Positions 1-9,067 of a DNA stretch of 64,000 bases are shown here, in pieces. The translations under genes were made by a program, and so were the position numbers. Below the pieces are notes generated by a model. It was not told the origin of the DNA. It was given only the letters and a program-made list of their open reading frames with translations, and made no database searches. Source of the DNA: JACCYU01 sp050740315 (GTDB lineage: Bacteria > Pseudomonadota > Gammaproteobacteria > JACCYU01). The DNA lies in NCBI GenBank assembly GCA_050740315.1, contig JBOIDC010000006.1, positions 6,076 through 70,075 on the forward strand, given 5' to 3'. How positions within the stretch are numbered: position 1 is the first letter of the stretch; each line of letters opens with the position of its first letter.

Positions 1-67
1 CTCGCGCAGGCAGCCGGCCAAGTTCTCGATGCGCGCGCCGGGTAATCTCGATGCGATACCGGGTCAT
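1..67 (-). CDS. RelE/ParE-like toxin, N-terminal 22 codons only
   Basis: Read on the minus strand from an ATG at 67-65, the frame stays open to the window edge and gives MTRYRIEITRRAHRELGRLP. This matches the usual opening of RelE/ParE-superfamily toxins: a short beta strand with a Tyr-Arg-Ile core, then a basic helix ending in an L-x-x-L-P turn. It lies just downstream of the integrase on the same strand, a common place for toxin-antitoxin cargo in an integrated element. There is no room for an antitoxin gene between 68 and 153, so if it is a working module the antitoxin is probably downstream, outside the window, in HigBA order. Only 22 residues are visible, so the family call is tentative. 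Confidence 0.45.
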   Translation of the reverse strand, partial: MTRYRIEITRRAHRELGRLPAR

Positions 68-142
68 CGGTCATATTATGACTTTTTATTACTGACGGCT
101 AGCGCGGCGCGGCCGTATCTGGTGATGGTCATTCCGCGACCT

Positions 143-160
143 CGACTAGTTTACTAGTCG
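143..160. repeat. Perfect 8-bp inverted repeat at the integrase stop codon
   Basis: CGACTAGT and ACTAGTCG face each other across two T residues, and the integrase TAG stop lies inside the right arm. It could be a small terminator hairpin or a recombinase/regulator site. There is no T tract, so a terminator role is unproven. Confidence 0.5.
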
Positions 161-1392
161 CCTTTCGCACGCAGCGGGATCACCTTCGCGTCGGTCTGCA
201 AGCTGTCCAGGTAGTCGGCCCAGACTTGCATCATCTGGCGGCGCTCGGAAAGGTGCGACGTACGGTTGTACGCGCGGCCGAGCGGATCTTTTACCTTGTG
301 CGCCAGCTGGTGCTCAATCAGATGCGGCGGCACGTTTAGAACCTCATCCATAATCGTGCGCGCCATTGCCCGAAAGCCGTGGCCGCACATTTCTTCCCCG
401 CTGAAACCCAGGCGCCGCAGTGCGGCATTAATGGTGTTTTCACTCATCGGCCGGGCGCTAGTGCGAGCGCCTGGGAAGACGTAATTAGATACGCCTTCGC
501 GCTTAGCTGAGCCGGTTAGCGGCTCAAGCTCGTGGAGGATCGCAACGGCTTGCGTGGCGAGCGGAACCAGGTGTGGCTGCTTCGTTTTCATCCGGGAAGC
601 CGGGATATTCCAGCACGCATTTTCCAGGTCGAACTCCGGCCATTCAGCCTTGCGTAGCTCGCCAGGGCGAACGAATACGAGCGGCGATAGACGCAGTGCG
701 CACTTCGTAACAAACGAGCCTTGATAACCGTCTATGGCGCGCAATAATTCGCCAGCCACCTTGGGCTCTGTAACGGCGGCCAGGTGACTGTCCTTGGCCG
801 GCGCTAATGCCCCACGCAAGTCCGCGGCTGGGTTGCGCTCGCATCGGCCGGTGGCGATACCGTAGCGAAATATCTGCCCGCAGTTCTGGTGTGCGCGGTG
901 CGCGGTGTCGATTGCGCCGCGACTCTCAACGCGCCTTAGAACAGTCAGCAACTCCGGCGCGGTAATACTGCCAATTGGCTGTTTGCCGACATGCGGGAAT
1001 ACGTCTAATTCGAGCCTGCGAATAATTTTGCTTGAATGGCTATCCGCCCAGTTTGGCGCTTGTTTTGCGAACCACTCTCTAGCGACGATCTCGAAGCTGT
1101 CGGCAGCGAGACCGCCCTTTGCTGCCTTCATCGCCTTGCGAGCCCGCCCCGGATCAATCCCTACTGCTAGCTGCGCTCGCAATTCGTCACGTTTTGCCCT
1201 GGCTTGCTTTAACTTTACGTCAGGATATGTACCGAGGGACAGCAACTTTCCCTTGCCGCCGAAGCGGTACTTAAGGCGCCACCATTTCCCGCCTTTTGGG
1301 GATACAAGCAGAAAGAGACCACCGCCATCAAATAAGGTCACCGGCTTATCGGCGGGCTTGACGTTCTTTACGCTGGCGTCAGTTAGTCGCAT
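154..1392 (-). CDS. P4-type tyrosine recombinase (integrase) of a tRNA-Ala island
   Basis: A site-specific tyrosine integrase of about 412 residues. The N-terminal part (residues about 1-85) has the DUF4102 arm-binding pattern (RLTDASVKNVKP, then a DGGGLFLLV strand and a LSLGTYP turn). The catalytic domain shows the first Arg in RPGELRKAEW, the H-x-x-R box in HGFRAMART, a histidine in EHQLAH and the nucleophile Tyr in RAYNRTSHL, all in the normal order, so it should be active. Two in-frame ATGs lie upstream at 1419 and 1416, but 1392 (MRLTDAS) is where the family normally begins. The gene lies 160 bases beyond the 3' end of a tRNA-Ala gene on the same strand, the classical arrangement for P4-like elements, so the rest of the element should lie to the left of the window. 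Confidence 0.93.
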   Translation of the reverse strand: MRLTDASVKNVKPADKPVTLFDGGGLFLLVSPKGGKWWRLKYRFGGKGKLLSLGTYPDVKLKQARAKRDELRAQLAVGIDPGRARKAMKAAKGGLAADSFEIVAREWFAKQAPNWADSHSSKIIRRLELDVFPHVGKQPIGSITAPELLTVLRRVESRGAIDTAHRAHQNCGQIFRYGIATGRCERNPAADLRGALAPAKDSHLAAVTEPKVAGELLRAIDGYQGSFVTKCALRLSPLVFVRPGELRKAEWPEFDLENACWNIPASRMKTKQPHLVPLATQAVAILHELEPLTGSAKREGVSNYVFPGARTSARPMSENTINAALRRLGFSGEEMCGHGFRAMARTIMDEVLNVPPHLIEHQLAHKVKDPLGRAYNRTSHLSERRQMMQVWADYLDSLQTDAKVIPLRAKGD

Positions 1393-1553
1393 GGTATAAC
1401 TCGTCGCTGGGGTCATCACTGATACCCATACTTATACCAACTATTGCATGGATGTCAACGGACTATCTTGGACGCGGACGGAAGCCTAAGTCACTGAGAT
1501 TCTAGCTTTTACGCTAGTGCATGGACTTGCTTGGATTACTGCGGAATATAATG

Positions 1554-1580
1554 TGGTGGAGCTAGGCGGGATCGAACCGC
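1554..1580. other. Inferred att site at the 3' end of tRNA-Ala
   Basis: P4-type integrases of this kind recombine at the 3' portion of a tRNA gene, and this is the only tRNA beside the integrase. No second copy of the T-arm/acceptor sequence is visible in the window, so the partner att site should be to the left. Position is by inference only. Confidence 0.5.
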
Positions 1581-1629
1581 CGACCTCCTGCATGCCATGC
1601 AGGCGCTCTCCCAGCTGAGCTATAGCCCC
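1554..1629 (-). tRNA. tRNA-Ala, anticodon GGC
   Basis: The 76-base gene on the minus strand starts GGGGCTATAGCTC and ends TAGCTCCACCA, with CCA encoded. The anticodon arm is CCTGC-ATGGCAT-GCAGG, so the anticodon is GGC (Ala). The T arm GGCGG-TTCGATC-CCGCC is perfect. It is intact despite the adjacent integrase, as expected when the element carries a restoring copy of the tRNA 3' end. Confidence 0.97.
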
Positions 1630-1970
1630 ACGAGCGGAATCGGCATGCTAAGTGGCGCTCGTCGGTGTGTCAACCCAACGAGCCTCGCGGCGGACCCGCT
1701 TTAGCCCGCGCTCGCGACATCATCCAGGCTTTGCGCACAAGGCGCTTGCGGCGTCAAAAGCTGCCTGCTGTCAGTGTCATGAATCGCGCACCACCGTCTG
1801 CTGGCGCGTGGGCGATCCGCCATGCAGCATGCTATCCTCGACGTGGGCAGGCACGCAGTTTTGCGCTTGCTGAAGGCATGCGATCCTGGCACAGCGGGGT
1901 TGACGTTCAGCCATGAGGCCAGAACAAAGTATTGCGCCGTTCACGGGCGCCTTATCGGTCGGGCGCCGTG
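1630..1970. other. Intergenic region, no gene supported
   Basis: This spacer lies between tRNA-Ala, transcribed leftward, and the sensor kinase, transcribed rightward, so it must hold the tRNA promoter and probably the kinase promoter. The short open frames here have no recognisable similarity and overlap each other on both strands. I see no convincing promoter boxes. Confidence 0.5.
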
Positions 1971-3866
1971 ATGCGAATGTGGGTCCGCGCTAGCCGCAAG
2001 TGGCCCTATTTTCATGCCACTGTGCTCACAGCGGCGGTGGTCATAGCCGTGGTCGCGAGCGTGAGCGGGATAATCGCGACATCGCCTGCCAGCAAGGTTA
2101 CCGGCAGCGATCCGCCTGCTGAACCAGGCCTGCTGCTGGCCAGCACCGATGCTCTGATCGGTGTTCTGCAGTCAATCCCGCAGTCGCAAGACGAATTCAA
2201 TCTGGCCGTGCAGGCTCTGACCGGCATCATCGACCGGCAACTGCGCGCTGTCCATATGTCGGTGATTGCTGACACAAGTCAAAACGGCGAGCAGAACACA
2301 TCTCGGCGGCTGCTGGCGGACTGGCACAACCATATTGAACCGCGACTGACGGCGCTGTCCGGCGATCCTGAAGGTCAAGACGCCGAGCCGGATCAATCCG
2401 GCAGCGTGACCTTGTATCGGGGCGATGCACGACTGAGGCGAGACCTTCGCGACTTCAGGGCGGGGCTGGCGGGGCTTCATGCCGCTTCGCGCACGCGCGC
2501 GCCAACCACGGTTCAGGCGCTCAATTCGGCCTACCTTGTCGCGCTGATCGCGATCCTGATCGCCGTGATCATCTCGCGCCGCGCCTCCGACATCCAGTCT
2601 CCCGTTGCGGCAAGTCATGGCGATCGGCCGCCGCCCACCGTAAAGCTGCAACAGAAAACCGGCGATACCCCACCGGCCGACGAGCAGTCGCCGGCGCATG
2701 TCTCGGCGTCGCTGGAACTGCTGCAAACGGTGCTGGCCGAGTTCGTGGATAATCCCCATGCGCGACAGCCTTTCCTGCGACTCTTGCGCCAGATCGAAGG
2801 GCTGATCAACGCGACCTGCAGCGCCATCTTCATTGCCGGCAATGCCGACGGACATTGGCTGGCGCTGGCCTGTACCGACAGTGGGCAATGTGAACGTTTC
2901 GCTCGTCTGCTGCGCGATCAACAGTCCGTTTTGCGGGAGCGCAAGCGAGAGCTTGTGCAGATCCATGACCCGACCACAGCCAACGCGCGGCTTATGGTCT
3001 TGCATCTGCACCACGACGATACCATCGGCGAGAGCCTGTTGCTGCTGCAACTGGCTTCTTCTTCGAGATTGTCGGCCACCGAACTTGGATTCCTCAAGAC
3101 ACAGAGCGCGAATCTGGCCGGCATCATCCACAGCACGCAGCGCGCGCGGCAGAACCAGCGCCTTGCCTTGTGTGACGAACGCGCGGCGATTGCCCGGGAG
3201 CTGCACGATTCGCTCGCCCAGTCCTTGTCTTATCTGAAGATTCAGGCCAGCCGGCTGGAGAGCCTGCTGCATCTGGATTCGCCGGAGCAGGCGCTGGACT
3301 GCAAGGACGCGGATGCGGTCCTGCAGGAGTTGCGGGCACATCTCAATCTGGCCTACCGGCAACTGCGCGAATTGATCACTACATTCAGGCTCACCATGGC
3401 CGGGCGCAGCCTCGCCCAGGCGCTCGCAGACTCGGTGGAAGAGTTCGAGAGCCGCAGCAGCATCGTGTTCTCGCTCGACAATCGTATCGCCGCCGACCTG
3501 CTGTCGGTCGATGAGGAGATGCAGGTGCTGCAGATCGTGCGCGAATGCCTGTGCAACATCGTTCGCCACGCCCATGCCGGATGCGCTACTGTTGTGGCGT
3601 GTTCGGACAGCGCCGGCAACGTTACGATTACGGTCGACGACGATGGTGTCGGCCTGAGCGCGCCCATCGCCAGCGAGCAACATCACGGATTGGTCATCAT
3701 GCAGCAGCGGGCACACAGTCTGGGAGGTGAAATGCACGTATCGGCGAATCCGGGGGGCGGGACGCGCGTGCAAGTGATATTTGCGGCCCGCGGGGCCGGC
3801 TCGGGCCGCAAGCCCCAGCCGACGCCACTGGCACGGGCAAGGCCGCTTGCGGAAAAGGCGCGGTGA
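1971..3866 (+). CDS. NarX-like membrane sensor histidine kinase
   Basis: A hybrid-free sensor kinase of about 631 residues. One membrane helix lies near residues 11-35, a periplasmic helical segment follows to about 180, and a second helix (LVALIAILIAVII) precedes a poorly conserved, probably GAF-like cytoplasmic region. The dimerisation/phosphoacceptor helix is of the HisKA_3 type (AIARELHDSLAQSLSYLK, His about 412) and the ATPase domain has DDDGVGL and an H-G-L-x-I-M-x-x-R box, as in NarX/NarQ, DegS and UhpB. The frame is open from a TTG at 1932, but the ATG at 1971 is the first good start; the ribosome site is weak. It overlaps the response regulator by four bases (GTGA), so the two are one operon. 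The ligand is unknown: no nitrate reductase genes are nearby and the nitrate-binding P box is not evident. Confidence 0.88.
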   Translation: MRMWVRASRKWPYFHATVLTAAVVIAVVASVSGIIATSPASKVTGSDPPAEPGLLLASTDALIGVLQSIPQSQDEFNLAVQALTGIIDRQLRAVHMSVIADTSQNGEQNTSRRLLADWHNHIEPRLTALSGDPEGQDAEPDQSGSVTLYRGDARLRRDLRDFRAGLAGLHAASRTRAPTTVQALNSAYLVALIAILIAVIISRRASDIQSPVAASHGDRPPPTVKLQQKTGDTPPADEQSPAHVSASLELLQTVLAEFVDNPHARQPFLRLLRQIEGLINATCSAIFIAGNADGHWLALACTDSGQCERFARLLRDQQSVLRERKRELVQIHDPTTANARLMVLHLHHDDTIGESLLLLQLASSSRLSATELGFLKTQSANLAGIIHSTQRARQNQRLALCDERAAIARELHDSLAQSLSYLKIQASRLESLLHLDSPEQALDCKDADAVLQELRAHLNLAYRQLRELITTFRLTMAGRSLAQALADSVEEFESRSSIVFSLDNRIAADLLSVDEEMQVLQIVRECLCNIVRHAHAGCATVVACSDSAGNVTITVDDDGVGLSAPIASEQHHGLVIMQQRAHSLGGEMHVSANPGGGTRVQVIFAARGAGSGRKPQPTPLARARPLAEKAR

Positions 3867-4522
3867 TTAATCAAGCTACATGCTCCGTCGTCGTCATCGA
3901 CGACCATCCGCTGTTCCGCAAGGGCGTGGCTCAGTTGCTGGAGATGGATAGTCATTTCAAGCTGGTGGGAGAGGCGGCCTCCGGCGAGGAGGGCGTGCGG
4001 CTGGCGTTGTTCACGCGGCCGCAACTGATCCTGCTTGACCTGAACATGAAGGGCATGAACGGCATTCAGACCCTGGCCGCGCTCAAGGGGACCGATCTGG
4101 AATCGCTGGTCATTATCCTGACGGTATCGAACACCGAGGAGGATCTGGTCGCGGCCATGCGCAATGGCGCGGATGGTTATCTGCTCAAGGATATGGAGCC
4201 CGAGATACTGCTCGACAGATTGCGCTGCGCCGCCAGGGGGCAGATGATGCTGGATCCCGCGCTGGTGGGCATGCTGGCGCACGCGCTGCGCGAAGAACGC
4301 CCTGCCCCGCCGACCACCGACGCGAGCTTGACGGAACGCGAGGGCGAAGTGCTGGCGCTGATCGCGGAGGGCTTAAGCAACAAGATGATCGCGCGCCAGC
4401 TCGATATCAGCGATGGCACCGTCAAGGTGCACGTCAAGAACCTGCTGCGAAAACTCAATCTGCGCTCACGACTGGAGGCGGCCATCTGGGCGCTGGGCAA
4501 GACATCGGATAATGCGCGCTAG
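3863..4522 (+). CDS. NarL/LuxR-family response regulator
   Basis: Partner of the preceding kinase, starting at a GTG that overlaps the kinase stop. The receiver domain (residues 1-125) has the acidic pair in VVIDDHPLF, the phosphoacceptor Asp at about residue 59 in ILLDLNMKG, and the conserved Lys in LLKDMEPE. The C-terminal LuxR-type helix-turn-helix (about 155-210) shows LTEREGEVLALIAEG and the recognition helix region DGTVKVHVKNLLRKL. All key residues are present, so it should be a phosphorylation-dependent transcription factor. The targets are not known; the porin and the GGDEF/EAL gene immediately downstream are natural candidates. Confidence 0.93.
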   Translation: MINQATCSVVVIDDHPLFRKGVAQLLEMDSHFKLVGEAASGEEGVRLALFTRPQLILLDLNMKGMNGIQTLAALKGTDLESLVIILTVSNTEEDLVAAMRNGADGYLLKDMEPEILLDRLRCAARGQMMLDPALVGMLAHALREERPAPPTTDASLTEREGEVLALIAEGLSNKMIARQLDISDGTVKVHVKNLLRKLNLRSRLEAAIWALGKTSDNAR

Positions 4523-4799
4523 ACCCGGCCCAGCACGATCATTCTCGCGCACGTCCCGCATTCATCGGCCAGACCGCTGACGGGTGTAATTTGGCCGGGC
4601 CGTACGCCAAAAGGTCTACCCATTGAGTAGCATTGGCAGCCGTGCTTGGGGCGCACACTATAATCGCATATATCTCGCCGCGCGAATTTATCGGCCCCTG
4701 CAAATGGGTGGCTACGGTCAGCATACCCGCACGGTCACAGGCATAATCAATTCACGGTGCGTGCGTATGGGCGCAGACCACAACCATCGAGGGACGCGA

Positions 4800-6953
4800 A
4801 TGGGCGCCTTGGGCGGTCTGCTTGACCGGCTTCAGCAAAGGCTTGCGCCCGAAGTGACGGCAGCAATGGACAGCGCCGCGCAGGCAGACCTTCATTCACT
4901 GCTCGATAACCTCCAGCAGGTGGTCTTCCAGACCGATCAGGCCGGCACCTGGACTTTTCTCAACCCGGGCTGGCAGTCGCTCACCGGGTTCAGTGTTGGC
5001 GAGACGCTTGGCAAGCCGCTGCTGAACTTCATCCATCCCGACGACCGCGCGCGCTGGCAGGACTATGTCGCCTCACTCGCGGGCGACGCGGGCGCGCCGC
5101 AAAGCGGTATAACCCTGCGCTGGCTGAGGGTCGACGGCGGCTCCCGCTGGGTTGAGGCATTTGCCAATCCGGTGGTCAGCGAAAACGCGCAAGGTGCGCT
5201 CGCGGGTATGGTCGGCATGCTCAACGACATTACCCAGCGGGTCAGGCACGAGCGACAGCAGCATGCCAGCAACCGCATGCTGGGGAGCCTCATCGGCCAT
5301 CTTCCGGGCATGATCTATCGTTGCCGCAACAACGAAAACTGGACCATGGATTTCGTCAGCGCAGGCAGTCTGGAGCTGACCGGCTACCCGCCCGAAGGCC
5401 TGATCAACAACCGGACCTTGTCTTACGCCCAGCTCATCCATGTCGATGACCGGCAGCGCATATGGAACGAAGTCCAGAGCGCACTGAGCAACGATGGCAA
5501 CTTCGATCTGGAATACCGGATCACGACCGCGACAGGCGACGAGAAATGGGTATGGGAACGCGGCAAGGGGATTTATTCCACCACCGGCGAGCTGCTGGCG
5601 CTCGAAGGTTACATCATCGACATTACCCAGACCCGGCTCACCGAACACCGATTGCAGCATGAGTGCCTGTACGAATCCGCCACCGGCCTGCCCGGCCGCG
5701 CGCTGTTCATGGATCGTCTGCAGACCGCCACGCGGAAATCGGCTTCCGGCGATTACCCGTTTATCCTGATCGTGCTGGAAATGGACCGGTTTCGAAATCT
5801 GCAGGAGAAATACGGGAGCGCCCACATGGAGTGCGTCGCGATAGAGATCAGCCGGCGCCTCGGCGAGGTGCTGAACCCGCTGGCGACCGTGTGCCGCCTG
5901 CGCGATTATCGCTTCGGCATCCTGCTGGAAGGGCTTGCGCAGATCAAGGACATCAGCAAGGCAGTCGCCCAGATTCAGGAGCGCATCCTGCTACCGTTCG
6001 TGATCGACGGCTCGGCGATTTACGCCACCGCCAGCATCGGCGTGGCGATGAGTTCGACCGGCTACACCCAGGGCGAGAACATGCTCGCCGACGCCTTGAC
6101 CGCGCTCAGCCGCGCAAAGGCGCTGGGCGGGGGCCGCCGCGAGGTGTTCGACCTGCGCCTGCACGCGCGGGCGACGGCGCAAATTCAGCTTGAAAACGAA
6201 CTGCAGGACGCCATGCGTATCGGCGAACTGTCGGTGTACTGGCAGCCGATCGCCTCGCTGCGCGACAAAAGGATGGCGGGGCTGGAAGGGCGGCTGGTGT
6301 GGCGGCATCCGCGGCGCGGACTGCTGTTCGCCGAGCATTTTCTGCGCCGCGCGGAGGACACGCAGGTCATCGTGCCGTTGTGGGAGTGGATGCTGAAGGA
6401 AGCCTGCCGGCAGATGCAGTCGTGGGTGGAACTGGAACAGGCGGCCGGCATTGCCTTTAACGTACAGATCTCGGGCAAGAGCCTGCTCGACGTGGACGCC
6501 GTGCTGCGCCTGGGCGACTATCTGACCGCGGCGCAACTGCGGCCCAACATCTTCGCGCTGGGTCTGCCGGAAGACGTGCTCAATCAGACACCCAGCGTCA
6601 TACAGGAGCTGCTCCGGCGCATGCAGGCATGCGATATCGGTCTGGTGCTGAACGACTTCGGCGCGGGTCTGTCGTCGCTGTCCATGCTCAAGAAAATGCC
6701 GATCGAGATGGTCAAGCTCGATCGCTCGCTGGTCGCCAACTATGCGCAGGAAGGTCACTTTATCCGCGCGATCACGGCATTGACGCACGAGCTCTGCATC
6801 AGCGTGATCGCCGACGGCGTGGATAATGCGCAACAGAGGGACAGCCTCGCGGCACTGGGTATCGACTACGCACAGGGCGAGTTCATCTCGCCGCCGGTGG
6901 ATGGCGCGACCCTGACGTCGATGCTGGAGGACTCGAACATCAGGCTGCTGTGA
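4800..6953 (+). CDS. PAS-PAS-GGDEF-EAL protein, both catalytic domains degenerate
   Basis: A soluble sensory protein of about 717 residues. The frame opens further upstream, but the ATG at 4800 is preceded by GAGGGA at good spacing. PAS domains lie at about 30-150 (LDNLQQVVFQTDQAG, FIHPDDRARW) and 160-280. The GGDEF-like domain (290-450) reads R-L-R-D-Y-R-F where cyclases have R-x-G-G-D/E-E-F. The EAL-like domain (462-714) reads EGRLVW instead of EALLRW, NDFGAG instead of DDFGTG (N618), and IADGVD where active enzymes have a Glu (xAEGVE). By established rules neither c-di-GMP synthesis nor hydrolysis should occur. It may bind c-di-GMP or a protein partner, as LapD and CsrD do. It follows the two-component pair after a 277-base gap with no clear terminator. 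Confidence 0.9.
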   Translation: MGALGGLLDRLQQRLAPEVTAAMDSAAQADLHSLLDNLQQVVFQTDQAGTWTFLNPGWQSLTGFSVGETLGKPLLNFIHPDDRARWQDYVASLAGDAGAPQSGITLRWLRVDGGSRWVEAFANPVVSENAQGALAGMVGMLNDITQRVRHERQQHASNRMLGSLIGHLPGMIYRCRNNENWTMDFVSAGSLELTGYPPEGLINNRTLSYAQLIHVDDRQRIWNEVQSALSNDGNFDLEYRITTATGDEKWVWERGKGIYSTTGELLALEGYIIDITQTRLTEHRLQHECLYESATGLPGRALFMDRLQTATRKSASGDYPFILIVLEMDRFRNLQEKYGSAHMECVAIEISRRLGEVLNPLATVCRLRDYRFGILLEGLAQIKDISKAVAQIQERILLPFVIDGSAIYATASIGVAMSSTGYTQGENMLADALTALSRAKALGGGRREVFDLRLHARATAQIQLENELQDAMRIGELSVYWQPIASLRDKRMAGLEGRLVWRHPRRGLLFAEHFLRRAEDTQVIVPLWEWMLKEACRQMQSWVELEQAAGIAFNVQISGKSLLDVDAVLRLGDYLTAAQLRPNIFALGLPEDVLNQTPSVIQELLRRMQACDIGLVLNDFGAGLSSLSMLKKMPIEMVKLDRSLVANYAQEGHFIRAITALTHELCISVIADGVDNAQQRDSLAALGIDYAQGEFISPPVDGATLTSMLEDSNIRLL

Positions 6954-7142
6954 TTTCACCAGAATCCCGCCCGGGCGATCCTTCTCTTCGAGCGCCCGGC
7001 AAATCGCGCATTCATCGCCATACCCATAAGGTATTAACTCGTATGAGGAATTGATCGGCGACTTGCGTGTGCTGAACATGACACTCGCCAGACTCATCGC
7101 CAAACTTCAACACCGATCATCCCGAGGGCAGGAGACGTGGAG

Positions 7143-7934
7143 ATGCGTAAAAAATCAAGATCGATCACTACCGCGCGGAGCTTGTCGACTTGCCTGATTT
7201 TCTTCGCTTGCGGGCAGGCGCTGGCGCAGGATTACGGCGACCCGCTGGCGGCCGAGAACTTCAGCAGCACCCTTTACTTCACGACCGACTATGTGTTTCG
7301 TGGCGTATCGTTCACCTCCGAGGATCCCGCCATCCAGGGCAGCTTCGACTACACGCATCCCAGCGGCGCTTACGCCGGTCTGTGGGGATCCAACTGGGAC
7401 GGCTTCGGCACGGAGAGTGAGCTCGAGATCGATTATTACCTGGGTTACGCCAACACGATCGGCGACGTGGGTTACGACCTGACCGCGTTGTATTACACCT
7501 TCCCCGGCGCCGAAGACGATGGCTTCGAGCTGGATTATTTCGAGGCACACGCGGGCCTGAGCTACGCCATCGAGCCCCTGCCTTTTACTCCGACCGTGGG
7601 CGTGGGCTATAACTATTCGCCCGACTACAACGGCGAGGATGGCGACAGCCACTACGTCAATGGAGCAGTCGACTTGGCGTTGCCGGTAGGGTTCGGTCTG
7701 GGATTCGGAGTCGGGAATCTGAACGTAGCCGGCGGCGCACTTTCCGCCTTTCAGGGCGGTTTTTCTTATACCCACTATTACGCCAGCCTCTCCAAGAGCA
7801 TCCATGGTTTCGACTTCAATCTGACCTATCACGACACAACCAGTCAATGCGAAGACGAGTATGGCGGCCCTATCTTGTTGGACAGGAGTGTCTGCACGCC
7901 CGGGGCGGTCTTCACGCTGTCTCGCACATTCTGA
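7143..7934 (+). CDS. TorF-family putative outer-membrane porin (intact copy)
   Basis: A secreted beta-barrel protein of 263 residues. The signal peptide has a basic start (MRKKSRS), a hydrophobic core (LIFFACGQ) and cleaves near QALAQ-DYG. The mature part carries the family hallmark near its start (FSSTLYFTTDYVFRGVSF) and the GSFDYTHPSGAY and NWDGFG stretches, and ends in Phe (LSRTF), the usual outer-membrane assembly signal. ATG at 7143 is chosen over a GTG six bases earlier because AGGAGA lies eight bases before it. A diverged second copy on the minus strand at 22.0-22.8 kb is frameshifted, so this is the working paralogue. Family members are annotated as putative porins; the transported solute is unknown. 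Confidence 0.85.
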   Translation: MRKKSRSITTARSLSTCLIFFACGQALAQDYGDPLAAENFSSTLYFTTDYVFRGVSFTSEDPAIQGSFDYTHPSGAYAGLWGSNWDGFGTESELEIDYYLGYANTIGDVGYDLTALYYTFPGAEDDGFELDYFEAHAGLSYAIEPLPFTPTVGVGYNYSPDYNGEDGDSHYVNGAVDLALPVGFGLGFGVGNLNVAGGALSAFQGGFSYTHYYASLSKSIHGFDFNLTYHDTTSQCEDEYGGPILLDRSVCTPGAVFTLSRTF

Positions 7935-8075
7935 GGAAAGGGCGCCGCGTAGAGGCTCCACCAGCCCGGGCAGGGTTATGGATCGGTTCGCGAGCTTGCA
8001 TCGAATGGACTTCACCGATGGTGCGGTTCACGCGCTGCCTCATGTCCGCCGTAGCTAATTAATCCGCTACGGCAT

Positions 8076-8594
8076 AGGTCCATCTGAAATAGTCACCCTC
8101 TCTTTCGCCATATCCCAGGCGACATCGAAAACGCCCGCTCGAACGCCCGCGCGAACGCGGCCTCCGATTCGTAACCCACATCCGCCGCGGTCTGCGCGAC
8201 CGACCGATGAGCCTCGCGCAGGCGTTGTGCGGCCACCTGCATGCGCCAAGTCGTCAGGTATTTCATCGGCGGTACGCCGACCAGCGCGGTGAAACGGTCC
8301 GCGAAGGCCGAGCGCGACAGAAAGACCTCGCGCGCCAGGGTCTCTGTTGTCCACGCACGAGCGAGCTCGGCGTGCAGCAAAGCCAGGGCACGGCCGACCA
8401 CAGGGTCGCGCAAGCCGGCGAGCCAGCCTACGGTCTGCGGGCAGCGTCTCGACATAGTGCCGCACGGCTTCGACGAACAACAGTTCCGAGAGCTTGGCCA
8501 ACGCGATGGCGGAGCCAGCGCGAGTGGCGGCAAGTTCCCCCGCGGCGTAACGGAACGAGCTGGCAACCCACTCGCGTGCGGGCTTGCCATTTAG
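8076..8594 (-). pseudogene. AraC-family regulator, C-terminal half, frameshifted duplicate
   Basis: This segment is a near-identical copy of 23129-23651, the C-terminal half of the intact AraC regulator at 23.1-24.1 kb. Homology ends abruptly at 8594, just after codons equivalent to ASPHASGLP, so the cupin-like ligand domain is missing. A two-base deletion in the stretch equivalent to the intact copy's ADRTG region (near 8430) splits the remaining frame. The AraC helix-turn-helix is still readable (RLREAHRSVAQTAADVGYES). It should make no functional protein. Confidence 0.9.
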
Positions 8595-9067
8595 TAGTAC
8601 GTCAGTTTACGGGCGAATCAGAGATATACAGTACGCTGTCCCATACGGCGTGGAATTTATCCATCGGGAGCATGAGCTTCCCACCATAGAAAAACTTACT
8701 TTGGCAAAGTTGCGCGCCTTCAAGATGCGCGGCGAATGGATTCGATGCTGTCCTGAAACAGAAGAATATATGTCCTACGCCCGCGCGCACGGATACCGTC
8801 CTGCTTTGCTTGACTTCTGGAGGCCGGGGCTTCCTGCCGCCGGTCCTACTTGCTGATAATAGTTCAGCCTTTTAGACAACTTGGAACTCCTGAACGAGGA
8901 CCACTGAAGGCATGGCTGACAATAAGCAAGAGCGCCATCGATGGTGTCCGCCCCGAGCTTCAAGATGATTCCCGAACTGCCGAGGCACGTTAGGCGGGTT
9001 TGTTGTGACCGTGGAAGAGATTGAAAGCGCGCGCGGGCCGTATCCATCGCAAGCGCACACCGGGCGG
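8595..9067. other. Degraded region; possible relic open frame 8584-8856
   Basis: No intact gene is supported. One plus-strand open frame (8584-8856, 90 residues) has a protein-like segment (PTIEKLTLAKLRAFKMRGEW, then LLDFWRPGLPA) that faintly resembles the C-terminal ends of adenylate-cyclase-linked TPR proteins. The match is too weak to name. The start codon lies inside the neighbouring AraC fragment, so the frame is probably a decayed tail. Confidence 0.3.

Noticed and set aside
143..160. SpeI-like palindrome as a cloning or vector artefact
   Set aside because: Sequence on both sides is natural: the integrase frame ends normally inside the repeat and no vector sequence is present.
2172..3773. 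Long minus-strand open frame opposite the sensor kinase
   Set aside because: It is antisense to a gene with full kinase motifs, has no recognisable domain, and is low-complexity (Arg, Gln, His rich), as expected from high-GC shadow frames.
1971..4522. Calling the two-component pair NarX/NarL proper
   Set aside because: No nitrate reductase or nitrate transport genes are near, and the nitrate P box is not evident; only family-level likeness is supported.
6965..7005. Terminator after the GGDEF-EAL gene
   Set aside because: The arms CCGGGCG/CGCCCGG are separated by about 15 bases and no T tract follows; too weak to annotate.
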